Positions 1-6,199 of a stretch of DNA of 11,200 nt are shown one piece after another. Source of the stretch: an uncultured beta proteobacterium (GTDB taxonomy: Bacteria; Pseudomonadota; Gammaproteobacteria; Burkholderiales; Burkholderiaceae_C); assembly GCA_903834645.1 (NCBI GenBank), contig CAILKA010000282.1:1-11200 (forward strand), read 5' to 3'. Below the pieces are notes generated by a model. It made no database searches and was not told the DNA's origin. It saw only the letters and a list, made by a program, of their open reading frames with translations. Both the position numbers and the translations under genes were made by a program. Position 1 is the first letter of the stretch. The number at the start of each line of letters is the position of its first letter.

Positions 1-338
1 TGCGCGCGCTCGCCGATGGCCGCTGCACGCTCAAGGGCCCGATGATGAAGGGTCTGACCGTGCAGCTCGGGCCCTCGGCCTGCCTGGAGATCGACGGCGT
101 GCTCGTGGCCGTGACGAGCGGCAAGAAACAGCTGCTCGACCGCGAGCTGCTTCGCATGGTGGGCGTGCACACCGAGCGCATGCGCATCGTGGTGGTGAAG
201 AGCTCGGTGCACTTTCGCGCCGACTTCCAGCCCCATGCGAGCCACGTGCTCGTGGGCAAAGCCGCCGGGCCGATGGCAGCCGACCCGGGTGACCTGCCGT
301 GGCAGCGGCTGAGCCCGCAGGTGCGCGCGCGGCCGTGA
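1..338 (+). CDS. MlrC-like M81 family metallopeptidase, C-terminal part (5' end outside the window)
   Basis: The reading frame is open from base 3 to a TGA at 336-338, so only about 111 C-terminal residues are visible. They match the C-terminal domain of the microcystinase C (MlrC)/M81 family. A Gly-rich turn leads into a strand reading DGVLVAVTSGKKQLLD, followed by a GVHTERMRIVVVKSSVHFRADFQP-like segment (VVVKSS and HFRADF are the signature), and the chain ends near an Arg-Pro. The family is named for linear microcystin hydrolysis, but most Burkholderiales members have unknown substrates and lie in catabolic clusters. The metal-binding N-terminal domain lies upstream, so activity cannot be judged. 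The gene converges on the H-NS-family gene. Family assignment is confident; substrate is unknown. Confidence 0.8.
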   Translation, partial: RALADGRCTLKGPMMKGLTVQLGPSACLEIDGVLVAVTSGKKQLLDRELLRMVGVHTERMRIVVVKSSVHFRADFQPHASHVLVGKAAGPMAADPGDLPWQRLSPQVRARP

Positions 339-391
339 CTCCCTCGGAAGCGCCAGGGCCGACCTGGACGCCCCCGGCTCGTCACGTTCCG

Positions 392-415
392 GCCTGGCCG
401 CCTGATCGGCCAGGC
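392..415. terminator. Hairpin between convergent genes, possible terminator
   Basis: A perfect 8-bp inverted repeat, GCCTGGCC (392-399) and GGCCAGGC (408-415), flanks an 8-nt loop. It lies between the convergent MlrC-like and H-NS-family genes. No T-tract follows on either strand, so it is at best a weak or Rho-assisted terminator. Confidence 0.35.
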
Positions 416-470
416 ACTGTGGGGCGGGTGACGAGAGGGTCGAGGTCGATCGCCCTCCCGGGCGCCGCTG

Positions 471-845
471 TCACTTGACGGCGAGGTCCTCGAGCGTCTT
501 GCCCGCCACCAGCGCATCGCGCAGCCACTGCGGGCGCTTGCCGCGGCCCACCCAGGTGTTGCCGTTCTCGTCCCGGTAGCGCACCACGGCAGGCCCCTTG
601 GAATTGGCGGCGGAACCGGCCCTGCCCTTCTTTGCAGCCGCACTTCGCTTCTTGCCCGAGCCGTTGGCGGCGCCACCGGCCGCCGCGGCAGCCTTGCCGA
701 ACAGGTCCTGCGCAGTCAGCCCGTAATGCGCAATCGCCTTGCGAATGCGGCTCACCACTTCCTTGACTTCCGCCGAGCGGATCTTGTCGGCCTCTTTCTT
801 GAGCCGATTGATTTCAGACTGGATTTCCGACAGCGTGCGTGCCAT
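471..845 (-). CDS. H-NS family nucleoid-associated DNA-binding protein
   Basis: The 124-residue product has the H-NS layout. Residues 1-50 are charged and helical and should form the oligomerising coiled coil. Residues 51-85 are a flexible linker rich in Ala, Gly and Lys. Residues 86-124 form the C-terminal DNA-binding domain, with YRDENGNTW followed by GRGKRPQWL (about 100-108), the loop that inserts into the minor groove. The form resembles the short H-NS-like proteins common in Burkholderiales, several of which can occur per genome. Such proteins bind AT-rich DNA, compact the chromosome and silence foreign genes. The start is supported by GGAG 6 nt upstream (complement of 852-855). The gene is divergent from the cysteine-repeat gene and convergent with the MlrC-like gene. 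Family assignment is firm; its regulon is unknown. Confidence 0.93.
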   Translation of the reverse strand: MARTLSEIQSEINRLKKEADKIRSAEVKEVVSRIRKAIAHYGLTAQDLFGKAAAAAGGAANGSGKKRSAAAKKGRAGSAANSKGPAVVRYRDENGNTWVGRGKRPQWLRDALVAGKTLEDLAVK

Positions 846-905
846 TCAATGCTCCGAATTGCGACCGGGCCGGGTAGTGCCCGTCATCGAAATGTCCGCG
901 CGAAC

Positions 906-935
906 TTGCCGTTTCTTGTTGCGGATTCCGATAAT
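906..935 (+). promoter_or_regulatory. Candidate sigma-70 promoter of the cysteine-repeat gene/mcd/mct operon
   Basis: TTGCCG (906-911, 4 of 6 matches to TTGACA) and GATAAT (930-935, 5 of 6 matches to TATAAT) are separated by 18 nt. This predicts a start near 942 and a short 5' leader before the ATG at 968. The -10 is one of the few AT-rich stretches here. It lies in the intergenic region shared with the divergent H-NS-family gene. Confidence 0.45.
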
Positions 936-967
936 CCCTGCGCGAATTATCCTCCCCAGGGGCTGAC

Positions 968-1252
968 ATGTCATCTCGAACGATTCTTGCAGCGGCCACG
1001 CTCGCACTTGCGTGGGTCGTCACAATGGGCACACCCGCGCTGGCCAGCGAGTCCGCCTGCTATTCCATCCGCGATGCCGATCGCAAGAACATGTGTCTGG
1101 CGCGTGCCAGGAACCAGGAGTCCTACTGTTATTCGATCCGCCATTCCGACGACAAGCACATGTGCCTGGCTGTCGTGAAGAAGCGCCGCAGCGACTGCTA
1201 CAGCATTCGCTCGAACGACCAGAAGAACATGTGCCTGGCACAGGTGAAATAG
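968..1252 (+). CDS. Small secreted protein of three 23-residue cysteine repeats (CYSIR...MCLA)
   Basis: The 94-residue product begins with a clear Sec signal peptide: Arg4, a hydrophobic core over residues 6-20, and a likely cut after ALA at residue 26. The mature part is almost entirely three tandem units starting at Cys31, Cys54 and Cys77. Each reads C-Y-S-I-R-x2-D-x-K-x-M-C-L-A, so cysteines are spaced 12 apart within a unit and units repeat every 23 residues. All six cysteines are in register, which suggests periplasmic disulphides or metal/haem-free cross-linking, though neither is shown. The linkers are basic (RARNQES, VVKKRRS). AGGGG at 958-962 lies 5 nt before the ATG. The stop is only 6 nt before the acyl-CoA dehydrogenase, implying co-transcription. 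Similar short Cys-Tyr repeat proteins are, from memory, annotated as hypothetical in other proteobacteria. I do not know a function. Confidence 0.85.
   Translation: MSSRTILAAATLALAWVVTMGTPALASESACYSIRDADRKNMCLARARNQESYCYSIRHSDDKHMCLAVVKKRRSDCYSIRSNDQKNMCLAQVK
1058..1240 (+). repeat. Three in-frame 69-bp tandem repeat units
   Basis: Units begin at 1058, 1127 and 1196, each encoding C-Y-S-I-R-x2-D-x-K-x-M-C-L-A. The nucleotide units have diverged at synonymous sites (TGC/TGT, TCC/TCG/AGC, ATC/ATT) while the motif residues are unchanged. This indicates an old duplication kept by selection on the protein, not a recent slippage expansion. The third unit is truncated after the motif by QVK and the stop. 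Confidence 0.85.
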
Positions 1253-1258
1253 ACCGAC

Positions 1259-3013
1259 ATGATCAAATTGCCCGCCGCCCGACTCGAACCCGCTGCAGGC
1301 GTCCTGCGTCGCCTGCGCGCGGCCCTGGAAGCCGGCGTGCAGGCACTGGCACGCACCTGCGCCCGCAGCGGCCGGCTCGACACCGACGCGCTCGACGCAC
1401 AGCAGGTGGCGAGCTTCGAACTCGCGTGGGCGGCGGCCGAACTGCTCGCCGCCGAGACCGGCCTGGCTGCAGCCTGCACGCCAGATGGTGTTCAGGATGA
1501 CCCGCTGCGCACGCCCCTGGCGCTCCTCTACACGGTCGAGGCCGTCGTCTCGGTGCTCGAGCGGCTGGAGACGGTGTACGCCGAGTCGGGGCTCGAGACG
1601 GCAGCGCTTCGGGCGTTGCGAGACGATCCCGAATGGCTCACGCTGCGCCGCGAGGCCGGGAGTGCACAGGCATGGCAGGCGGCCGGGCAGGCCGTGGCGC
1701 AATCCGACGCCGACGTGGGCGGCCTGCCCCTGGACGAGTCGCACGCGCTGGCGCGCGACAGCTTCCGGCGCTTCGCCCAGGAGGTGGTAGCCCCGCAGGC
1801 CGAGGCCATCCACCGGCACGACCTCACCGTGCCCGAGACACTCCTGCAGCCGATGCGCGAGATGGGCGTGTTCGGCCTGGCGATCCCGCAGCGGCTGGGC
1901 GGCAGCGCGCCTGACGGCCGCGACGACACGCTGCTGATGGTGGTGGTGACGGAGGCCCTCTCCGAAGGCTCGCTGGCCGCGGCAGGCAGCCTCATCACGC
2001 GGCCCGAGATCCTGAGCCGCGCCCTGATGGCCGGCGGCACGCCCGCGCAGCAGGCGCACTGGCTGCCGCGCATCGCCGCAGGCGAGCCGCTGTGCGCGAT
2101 CGCCATCACCGAGCCTGACCACGGCTCGGACGTCGCCTCACTCACCTTGCGCGCCACGCGCGTGCCGGGTGGCTGGAGGCTCGACGGCGCCAAGACGTGG
2201 TGCACCTTCGCGGGCAAGGCGGGGCTGCTGATGGTGGTGGCCCGCACCGACCCCGACCGCTCGCTCGGCCACAAGGGGCTGAGCGTGCTGCTCGTGGAAA
2301 AGCCCTCCTTCGACACGCACGCCTTCGACTGCACGCAACCAGGCGGCGGGCGGCTCGTGGGTCGCGCGATCCCCACCATCGGCTATCGCGGCATGCACTC
2401 CTTCGATCTGGCCTTCGAGGGCTGGCACGTGCCCGACACCCACGTGGTGGGCGGCGAGGGCGGCCTGGGCCGGGGCTTCTACCTGACGATGGCCGGCATG
2501 GTGGGCGGTCGCATGCAGACCGCGGCCCGCGCCTGCGGCGTGATGCGCGCGGCCTTGCGCGCAGCCATCCGCTACAGCGGCGAGCGCCGGGTCTTCGGGC
2601 AACCGCTGGCGGGCCTTGCGCTCACGCAGGCCAAGCTGGCGCGCATGGCCGCGCGCCTGGCCGCCTGCCGCACCCTCACCTACTGCCTGGCGCGCGCCGT
2701 GGATGCGGGAGACGGCCGCATGGAAGCGAGCCTCGTGAAGCTGCTGGCCTGCCGCTCGGCCGAGTACGTCACGCGCGAGGCGCTGCAGTTGCACGGCGGC
2801 ATGGGCTACGCCGAGGAGACGGCCGTGAGCCGCCACTTCGTCGATGCGCGCGTGCTCTCGATCTTCGAAGGCGCGGAGGAGACGCTCGCGCTCAAGGTGA
2901 TCGCACGCAGCCTGATGGAGCGCGCGCTGGCGGCCCCCGGCGAACCGGAACGGGTCAAGCCGGCAGCGGGCCAGCCGGAGCGGGCCGTTCTTGCGGCCCG
3001 CGCGGGAGCCTGA
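1259..3013 (+). CDS. mcd: Acyl-CoA dehydrogenase with N-terminal extension, (2S)-methylsuccinyl-CoA dehydrogenase type
   Basis: At 584 residues this is far longer than a usual 380-400-residue acyl-CoA dehydrogenase. An Ala-rich helical extension of about 160 residues precedes the standard fold. It carries a GRLDTDALDAQQ...ELAW motif that I recall from the start of Mcd enzymes. The catalytic part begins near DESHALARDSFRRFA. FAD/substrate segments follow (AITEPDHGSD, KTWCTFAGKAG), then GYRGM, RMQTAARACGV, an R-V-F-G-Q flavin motif, LHGGMGYAEE, and the catalytic-base region IFEGAEE with Glu537. Mcd oxidises (2S)-methylsuccinyl-CoA to mesaconyl-C1-CoA in the ethylmalonyl-CoA pathway, using FAD and ETF. 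The neighbouring Mct-like gene uses that product, which supports the call. The start has a distant AGGTGA (1242-1247). The last 30 or so residues are a low-complexity tail. It is certainly an acyl-CoA dehydrogenase; the substrate is inferred. Confidence 0.75.
   Translation: MIKLPAARLEPAAGVLRRLRAALEAGVQALARTCARSGRLDTDALDAQQVASFELAWAAAELLAAETGLAAACTPDGVQDDPLRTPLALLYTVEAVVSVLERLETVYAESGLETAALRALRDDPEWLTLRREAGSAQAWQAAGQAVAQSDADVGGLPLDESHALARDSFRRFAQEVVAPQAEAIHRHDLTVPETLLQPMREMGVFGLAIPQRLGGSAPDGRDDTLLMVVVTEALSEGSLAAAGSLITRPEILSRALMAGGTPAQQAHWLPRIAAGEPLCAIAITEPDHGSDVASLTLRATRVPGGWRLDGAKTWCTFAGKAGLLMVVARTDPDRSLGHKGLSVLLVEKPSFDTHAFDCTQPGGGRLVGRAIPTIGYRGMHSFDLAFEGWHVPDTHVVGGEGGLGRGFYLTMAGMVGGRMQTAARACGVMRAALRAAIRYSGERRVFGQPLAGLALTQAKLARMAARLAACRTLTYCLARAVDAGDGRMEASLVKLLACRSAEYVTREALQLHGGMGYAEETAVSRHFVDARVLSIFEGAEETLALKVIARSLMERALAAPGEPERVKPAAGQPERAVLAARAGA
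3004..3008 (+). promoter_or_regulatory. Ribosome binding site deciding the GTG start of the Mct-like gene
   Basis: GGGAG lies 6 nt before GTG 3015, one base after the dehydrogenase TGA. The in-frame ATG at 2991 lies inside the upstream gene and would add eight residues with no counterpart in the family. The GTG gives MATGVLDGMRVVE, the normal family N-terminus. Confidence 0.7.
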
Positions 3014-3014
3014 C

Positions 3015-4229
3015 GTGGCCACCGGCGTGCTCGACGGCATGCGCGTGGTGGAAGCCGCCGCCTTCGTGGCCGCGCCGCTGGGCGGCATGACGCTCGCGCA
3101 GATGGGCGCGCAGGTGATCCGCATCGATGACCTTCGCGGAGGGCTCGACCATCACCGCTGGCCCGTGACGCAGGACGACACGAGCCTGTTCTGGTGCGGG
3201 CTCAACCGCTGCAAGCGCTCGGTGACGCTCGATCTCTCCTGCCCCGAAGGCCGGGAGCTCGCGATGGCGCTCATCACCGCACCGGGAGACGATGCCGGCA
3301 TCTTCCTCACCAACTTCCCGCCCCGCGGCTGGCTCGACCACGACGCGCTGCGTGCGCGCCGGCCCGACCTCATCCAGCTCACGCTGCAGGGCGACCGCCA
3401 CGGCGGCTCGGCGGTGGACTACACCGTCAACGCACGCCTGGGCGTGCCCTTCTTCACGGGTCCCCCAGACAGTGACGAGCCCGTCAACCACGTGCTGCCC
3501 GCCTGGGACCTGATCACGGGACAGATGGTGGCCGTGGGCCTGCTCGGCGCCGAGCGCCACCGCCGCCGCACGGGCCAGGGACAGCACGTCAAGCTCGCCT
3601 TGCAGGACGTGGGCCTGGCCGTGATGGCGCACCTCGGGTTCCTGGCCGAGGCGCAGCGCGGCCAGCCGCGACAGCGTCACGGCAATGAGCTCTTTGGCGC
3701 CTTCGGGCGCGATTTCACCTGCGCCGACGGCACGCGCGTGATGGTGGTGGGCCTGACCGGCAAGCAGTGGCGAGGCCTGTGCGAAGCTACGGACAGCGCC
3801 TTGCAGATGAAGGCGCTCGGCGCGCGCCTGGGGCTCGACCTCTCGCGCGAGGGCGACCGCTTTCATGCGCGGCGCGAGATCGCACAGGTGGTGGGCGCAT
3901 GGGTCGGCCAGCGCTCCTGCGCGCAGGTGGCGCAAGCCTTCGACCACCATGGCGTGTGCTGGTCGCGCTACCAGACGCTGGCCGAGCTCGTTGCCAGCGA
4001 TCCGGAGTGCTCGCCGGCCAACCCGATGTTCGCGACGATCGACCAGCCGGGCGTGGGGCCGGTGCTCGCCCCTCGTATCCCGCTGGACTTCTCAATGGCT
4101 GAGCCCTTGCCACCCGGCCCTGCGCCGCGGCTGGGCGAGCACACCGAGCAGGTGCTGGGCGAGCTTCTGGGCATCGGCACGGGTGAGTTCGGCCAGCTGC
4201 TCGCGCGCCGCGTGGTCAGCGCGGGGTGA
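3015..4229 (+). CDS. mct: Family III CoA-transferase, 2-methylfumaryl-CoA isomerase (mesaconyl-CoA C1-C4 transferase) type
   Basis: The 404-residue product belongs to the CaiB/BaiF family. It starts with the nucleotide-fold segment DGMRVVEAAAFVAAPLGGM. It then has GGLDHHRWPV, SLFWCGLNRCKRS, TNFPPRGW, VDYTVN and LPAWDLITGQM, in which Asp165 is the family's catalytic acyl-carrying aspartate. NELFGAFGRDF and APRLGEHTEQVLGELLG close the chain. As far as I recall, these blocks closely follow Chloroflexus aurantiacus Mct, including the aspartate number, and differ from formyl-CoA or carnitine transferases. Mct moves CoA within mesaconate from C1 to C4 without a separate acceptor. The gene starts one base after the Mcd-type gene, so the two are translationally linked and their reactions are consecutive. 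The subfamily call rests on remembered motifs and context, not on a search. Confidence 0.78.
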   Translation: MATGVLDGMRVVEAAAFVAAPLGGMTLAQMGAQVIRIDDLRGGLDHHRWPVTQDDTSLFWCGLNRCKRSVTLDLSCPEGRELAMALITAPGDDAGIFLTNFPPRGWLDHDALRARRPDLIQLTLQGDRHGGSAVDYTVNARLGVPFFTGPPDSDEPVNHVLPAWDLITGQMVAVGLLGAERHRRRTGQGQHVKLALQDVGLAVMAHLGFLAEAQRGQPRQRHGNELFGAFGRDFTCADGTRVMVVGLTGKQWRGLCEATDSALQMKALGARLGLDLSREGDRFHARREIAQVVGAWVGQRSCAQVAQAFDHHGVCWSRYQTLAELVASDPECSPANPMFATIDQPGVGPVLAPRIPLDFSMAEPLPPGPAPRLGEHTEQVLGELLGIGTGEFGQLLARRVVSAG

Positions 4230-4268
4230 GCCAGGCCAGGCTCCACGCGCTGGCTTGAGGCCAGGCTC
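4228..4268. repeat. Two copies of a 10-bp direct repeat forming small hairpins after mct
   Basis: GGCCAGGCTC occurs at 4234-4243 and 4259-4268. GAGCC/GGCTC (4228-4232 with 4239-4243) and CTGGC/GCCAG (4250-4254 with 4260-4264) can each form a 5-bp stem. There is no T-tract. This could be a weak transcription-end region for the mcd-mct operon; a function is not established. Confidence 0.35.
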
Positions 4269-4290
4269 GACACGCCTCACGTAAGCCCCG

Positions 4291-4320
4291 TTGACAGCCG
4301 CCGGCCCGGGCGTGGACAGT
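4291..4320 (+). promoter_or_regulatory. Candidate promoter of the hutD-like gene with perfect -35
   Basis: TTGACA (4291-4296) matches the -35 consensus completely. Eighteen nt downstream lies GACAGT (4315-4320), a modest -10 with 3 of 6 matches. The predicted start falls at or next to the ATG at 4329, so the transcript may be leaderless. Confidence 0.4.
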
Positions 4321-4328
4321 GGGTGCAG

Positions 4329-4922
4329 ATGATCATCGCCATCGAGTCCCTGCCGCTGAGCCCCTGGAAGAACGGCGGCGGTCTCACGCGCGAGATCTCG
4401 GTCGGGCCCGCCGGCGCAGGCCTCGACGATTTCCACTGGCGGCTCACGCTGGCCGACATCGCCCCCGGCGAGTTCGCCTTCTCCCGTTTTCCCGGCATCG
4501 AGCGCCACACGCTTGTGCTCGGCGCGGGCTTGTCGCTGGCCCCGGCCGGGGCGCCGCACAGCGCCTTGCGCGCGGTAGCCCCGCTGTCGGCTCTGCTGCT
4601 CGATGGCGAGGACGCGCTGCAGGCGCAGCTCGAGGGCGCACCGATCCAGGCCTTCAACCTGATGCTGCGGCGCGGGAAGGCCCGCGGTGCGCTGGCGGCG
4701 CACGTCGCCAGCGCGGCGCTGCCCGCAGCGGCCACGCTGCTCGCGCTGTGCTGCCTGCGAGGCCAGGCGCGCGTGCACGCCGGCTCGACCGTCGTCGAGC
4801 TGCGAGCGGGCACCCTCGCGCTGCTGCCGCATGCGCAGGCGGCTGGCGCCACGCTCGAGATCGGCACGACGCCCTCGCTCGTGCTCAGCGCCGCCGTGGA
4901 CCACGCCGGCGACCCCCCATGA
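4329..4922 (+). CDS. HutD/Ves family cupin-like protein
   Basis: The 197-residue product matches the HutD/Ves family in length and signature. PWKNGGGLTREI occupies residues 12-23, with the Trp-Lys-Asn-Gly core, then DFHWRLTLADI, and FSRFPGIERHTLVL in the first beta barrel. The C-terminal half is a second Ala/Leu-rich barrel. E. coli Ves and Pseudomonas HutD share this fold; HutD is encoded with histidine utilisation genes, but its biochemical role is unclear. No hut genes are visible here, so a histidine role cannot be claimed. ATG 4329 gives the family-like start MIIAIESLPLSPW; a GTG at 4323 would add only two residues. The Shine-Dalgarno sequence is weak (GGGTG), in line with the possible leaderless start. 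Confidence 0.8.
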   Translation: MIIAIESLPLSPWKNGGGLTREISVGPAGAGLDDFHWRLTLADIAPGEFAFSRFPGIERHTLVLGAGLSLAPAGAPHSALRAVAPLSALLLDGEDALQAQLEGAPIQAFNLMLRRGKARGALAAHVASAALPAAATLLALCCLRGQARVHAGSTVVELRAGTLALLPHAQAAGATLEIGTTPSLVLSAAVDHAGDPP

Positions 4923-5044
4923 GGCCGCCGGCCAGCCGCTCACCCCCTCACGAGAGACCCCCCATGCCACGACAGAGCACAGCCACCGTATCGACGACGA
5001 GAAGGGCGCTGGCCAGCCTTGCAGGCGCGTGGTGGCGCAGCTAA
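4919..5044 (+). pseudogene. Short ORF resembling a truncated secretion signal (possible gene remnant)
   Basis: An ATG at 4919 overlaps the hutD stop (ATGA), and an in-frame ATG at 4964 follows. From 4964 the product reads MPRQSTATVSTTRRALASL and then AGAWWRS before a TAA. The TTRRALASLAGA part looks like the start of a Tat or Sec signal peptide, of the kind that opens many Bug-type periplasmic proteins, cut off before any mature domain. It may be a decayed gene start or chance coding in GC-rich DNA. No homologous continuation was seen in the next 100 bases. The rest of the gap to 5149 shows nothing clear beyond the Bug gene ribosome binding site. Confidence 0.2.
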
Positions 5045-5149
5045 AGCTCTCGCTCGACTGAGCACGAAGGGCTCCGGGCCGCGCCATACTTCCATCGGCT
5101 GCCGACCTGCATCCCTGGCTGCCAGACTACGTCGAAGGAACACCCCACC

Positions 5150-6148
5150 ATGACACCGAGCCCCCTGCCGAGTACCTGCCGCTCTCGACTCGCGTTCCTG
5201 TGCGCGCTGGCTGGCCTGCTGCTGCCAGCGGCCACCCTCGCCCAGGACTACCCCAACCGCCCCATCAAGCTCATCGTGCCGCTGGCGGCGGGCAGCACGG
5301 CCGACATCGCCTCGCGCTTTGCCGGAGAGCAGTTGTCCAGGCTCCTGGGCCAGGCCGTGGTCATCGAGAACAAGGCGGCTGCCGGCGGCACGGTGGCCAT
5401 GGGCGAGGTCGCCCGCGCGGCGCCCGATGGCTACACCCTGGCCTTTGCCTCGCAAGGCACCCTCGTCTTCAACCAGGCCATCTACGCCAGGCCGGGCTAT
5501 GACTCGCAGAAGGATTTCCGGCCGATCTCGCTGATCGGCGGCGTCTCCAACGTCATGGTGGTGCCGCCCACGAGCGCCGCCCGTGCGCCGGCCGACATCG
5601 TGGCCGCCGCCAAGGCCAGGCCGGGTGGCGTGGCCTTCTCATCGGGCGGCGCCGGCACGAGCCACCATCTCTCGGGGGTGCTGTTCGCGCGCCAGACCAC
5701 CGCCGACATGCTGCACGTGCCCTACAAGGGCGCACCGGCGGGCATCCTGGCCGTGATGTCGGGCGAGGTGGCGGTGGGCTTCTACAACACCCCTACCGTG
5801 ATCAGCCAGATCAAGGACGGCAAGCTGCGCGCGCTCGGGGTGACGAGCCTGGCACGCTCACCCCTGCTGCCCGGGGTGCCCACGCTCGACGAGCAGGGCA
5901 TCAAGGGCTACGAAGTCAACACCTGGTTCGGCTTCATCGCCCCCGCAGGCACGCCGGAGGCGGTGATTGAACGGCTCAACCAGGCCTTCAACCGCATCTT
6001 CGCCAGCGCCGAAGCCAAGGACAAGCTCGGCCCGATGGGCTTCGACCTGGCGCCGCCCAACACGCCGGCCTCGTTTGCGGCACTCATCGCCAACGATCTG
6101 GCGCGCTGGGTGCCCATCGTCAAGGCCTCGGGCGCGAAGGCGGACTGA
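5150..6148 (+). CDS. Bug-family tripartite tricarboxylate transporter substrate-binding protein
   Basis: The 332-residue product begins with a Sec signal peptide (Arg11/Arg13, Leu/Ala-rich core, likely cut after TLA at residue 31). The mature protein opens with YPNRPIKLIVPLAAGSTAD, the hallmark of Bug (Bordetella uptake gene/TctC) receptors. VIENKAAAGGTVAMGEVARAAPDGYT follows, then VPYKGAPAGILAVMSGEV, LRALGVTSLARSPLLPGVPTL and WFGFIAPAGTP. These are the conserved ligand-loop and hinge segments. Bug proteins bind small carboxylates or related compounds in the periplasm, either for a TctAB permease or for sensing. No permease genes are adjacent, so this is an orphan receptor, which is usual in Burkholderiales. 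AAGGAA lies about 10 nt before the ATG. The gene converges on the sulfatase. The ligand cannot be predicted. Confidence 0.95.
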   Translation: MTPSPLPSTCRSRLAFLCALAGLLLPAATLAQDYPNRPIKLIVPLAAGSTADIASRFAGEQLSRLLGQAVVIENKAAAGGTVAMGEVARAAPDGYTLAFASQGTLVFNQAIYARPGYDSQKDFRPISLIGGVSNVMVVPPTSAARAPADIVAAAKARPGGVAFSSGGAGTSHHLSGVLFARQTTADMLHVPYKGAPAGILAVMSGEVAVGFYNTPTVISQIKDGKLRALGVTSLARSPLLPGVPTLDEQGIKGYEVNTWFGFIAPAGTPEAVIERLNQAFNRIFASAEAKDKLGPMGFDLAPPNTPASFAALIANDLARWVPIVKASGAKAD

Positions 6149-6169
6149 CGCACCCGAGCGGCGAAGGTC

Positions 6170-6192
6170 CGCACCAGGCCCCGCCTGGTGCG
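6170..6192. terminator. Perfect 10-bp GC-rich hairpin between convergent Bug and sulfatase genes
   Basis: CGCACCAGGC (6170-6179) and GCCTGGTGCG (6183-6192) are perfectly complementary across a 3-nt CCC loop. The stem sits in the 51-bp gap between two convergent stops, the expected site for a bidirectional terminator. No T-run follows on either strand, so its efficiency is uncertain. Confidence 0.55.
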
Positions 6193-6199
6193 CCCCGCG

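Noticed and set aside
968..1252. Cysteine-repeat protein as a c-type cytochrome or metallothionein
   Set aside because: There is no CxxCH motif. Cysteines are 11 residues apart within units, unlike the CxC or CxxC clusters of metallothioneins.
971..2122. Minus-strand open frame of 383 codons opposite the cysteine-repeat gene and mcd
   Set aside because: The composition is a GC-rich shadow, and the plus strand carries clear protein families.
2991..3014. ATG start for the Mct-like gene inside the dehydrogenase gene
   Set aside because: GTG 3015 has a well-spaced GGGAG and gives the family N-terminus; the ATG adds eight unrelated residues.
4323..4922. hutD gene as part of a histidine utilisation operon
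   Set aside because: No hutH, hutU, hutI or hutC lies nearby, and family members occur outside hut operons.
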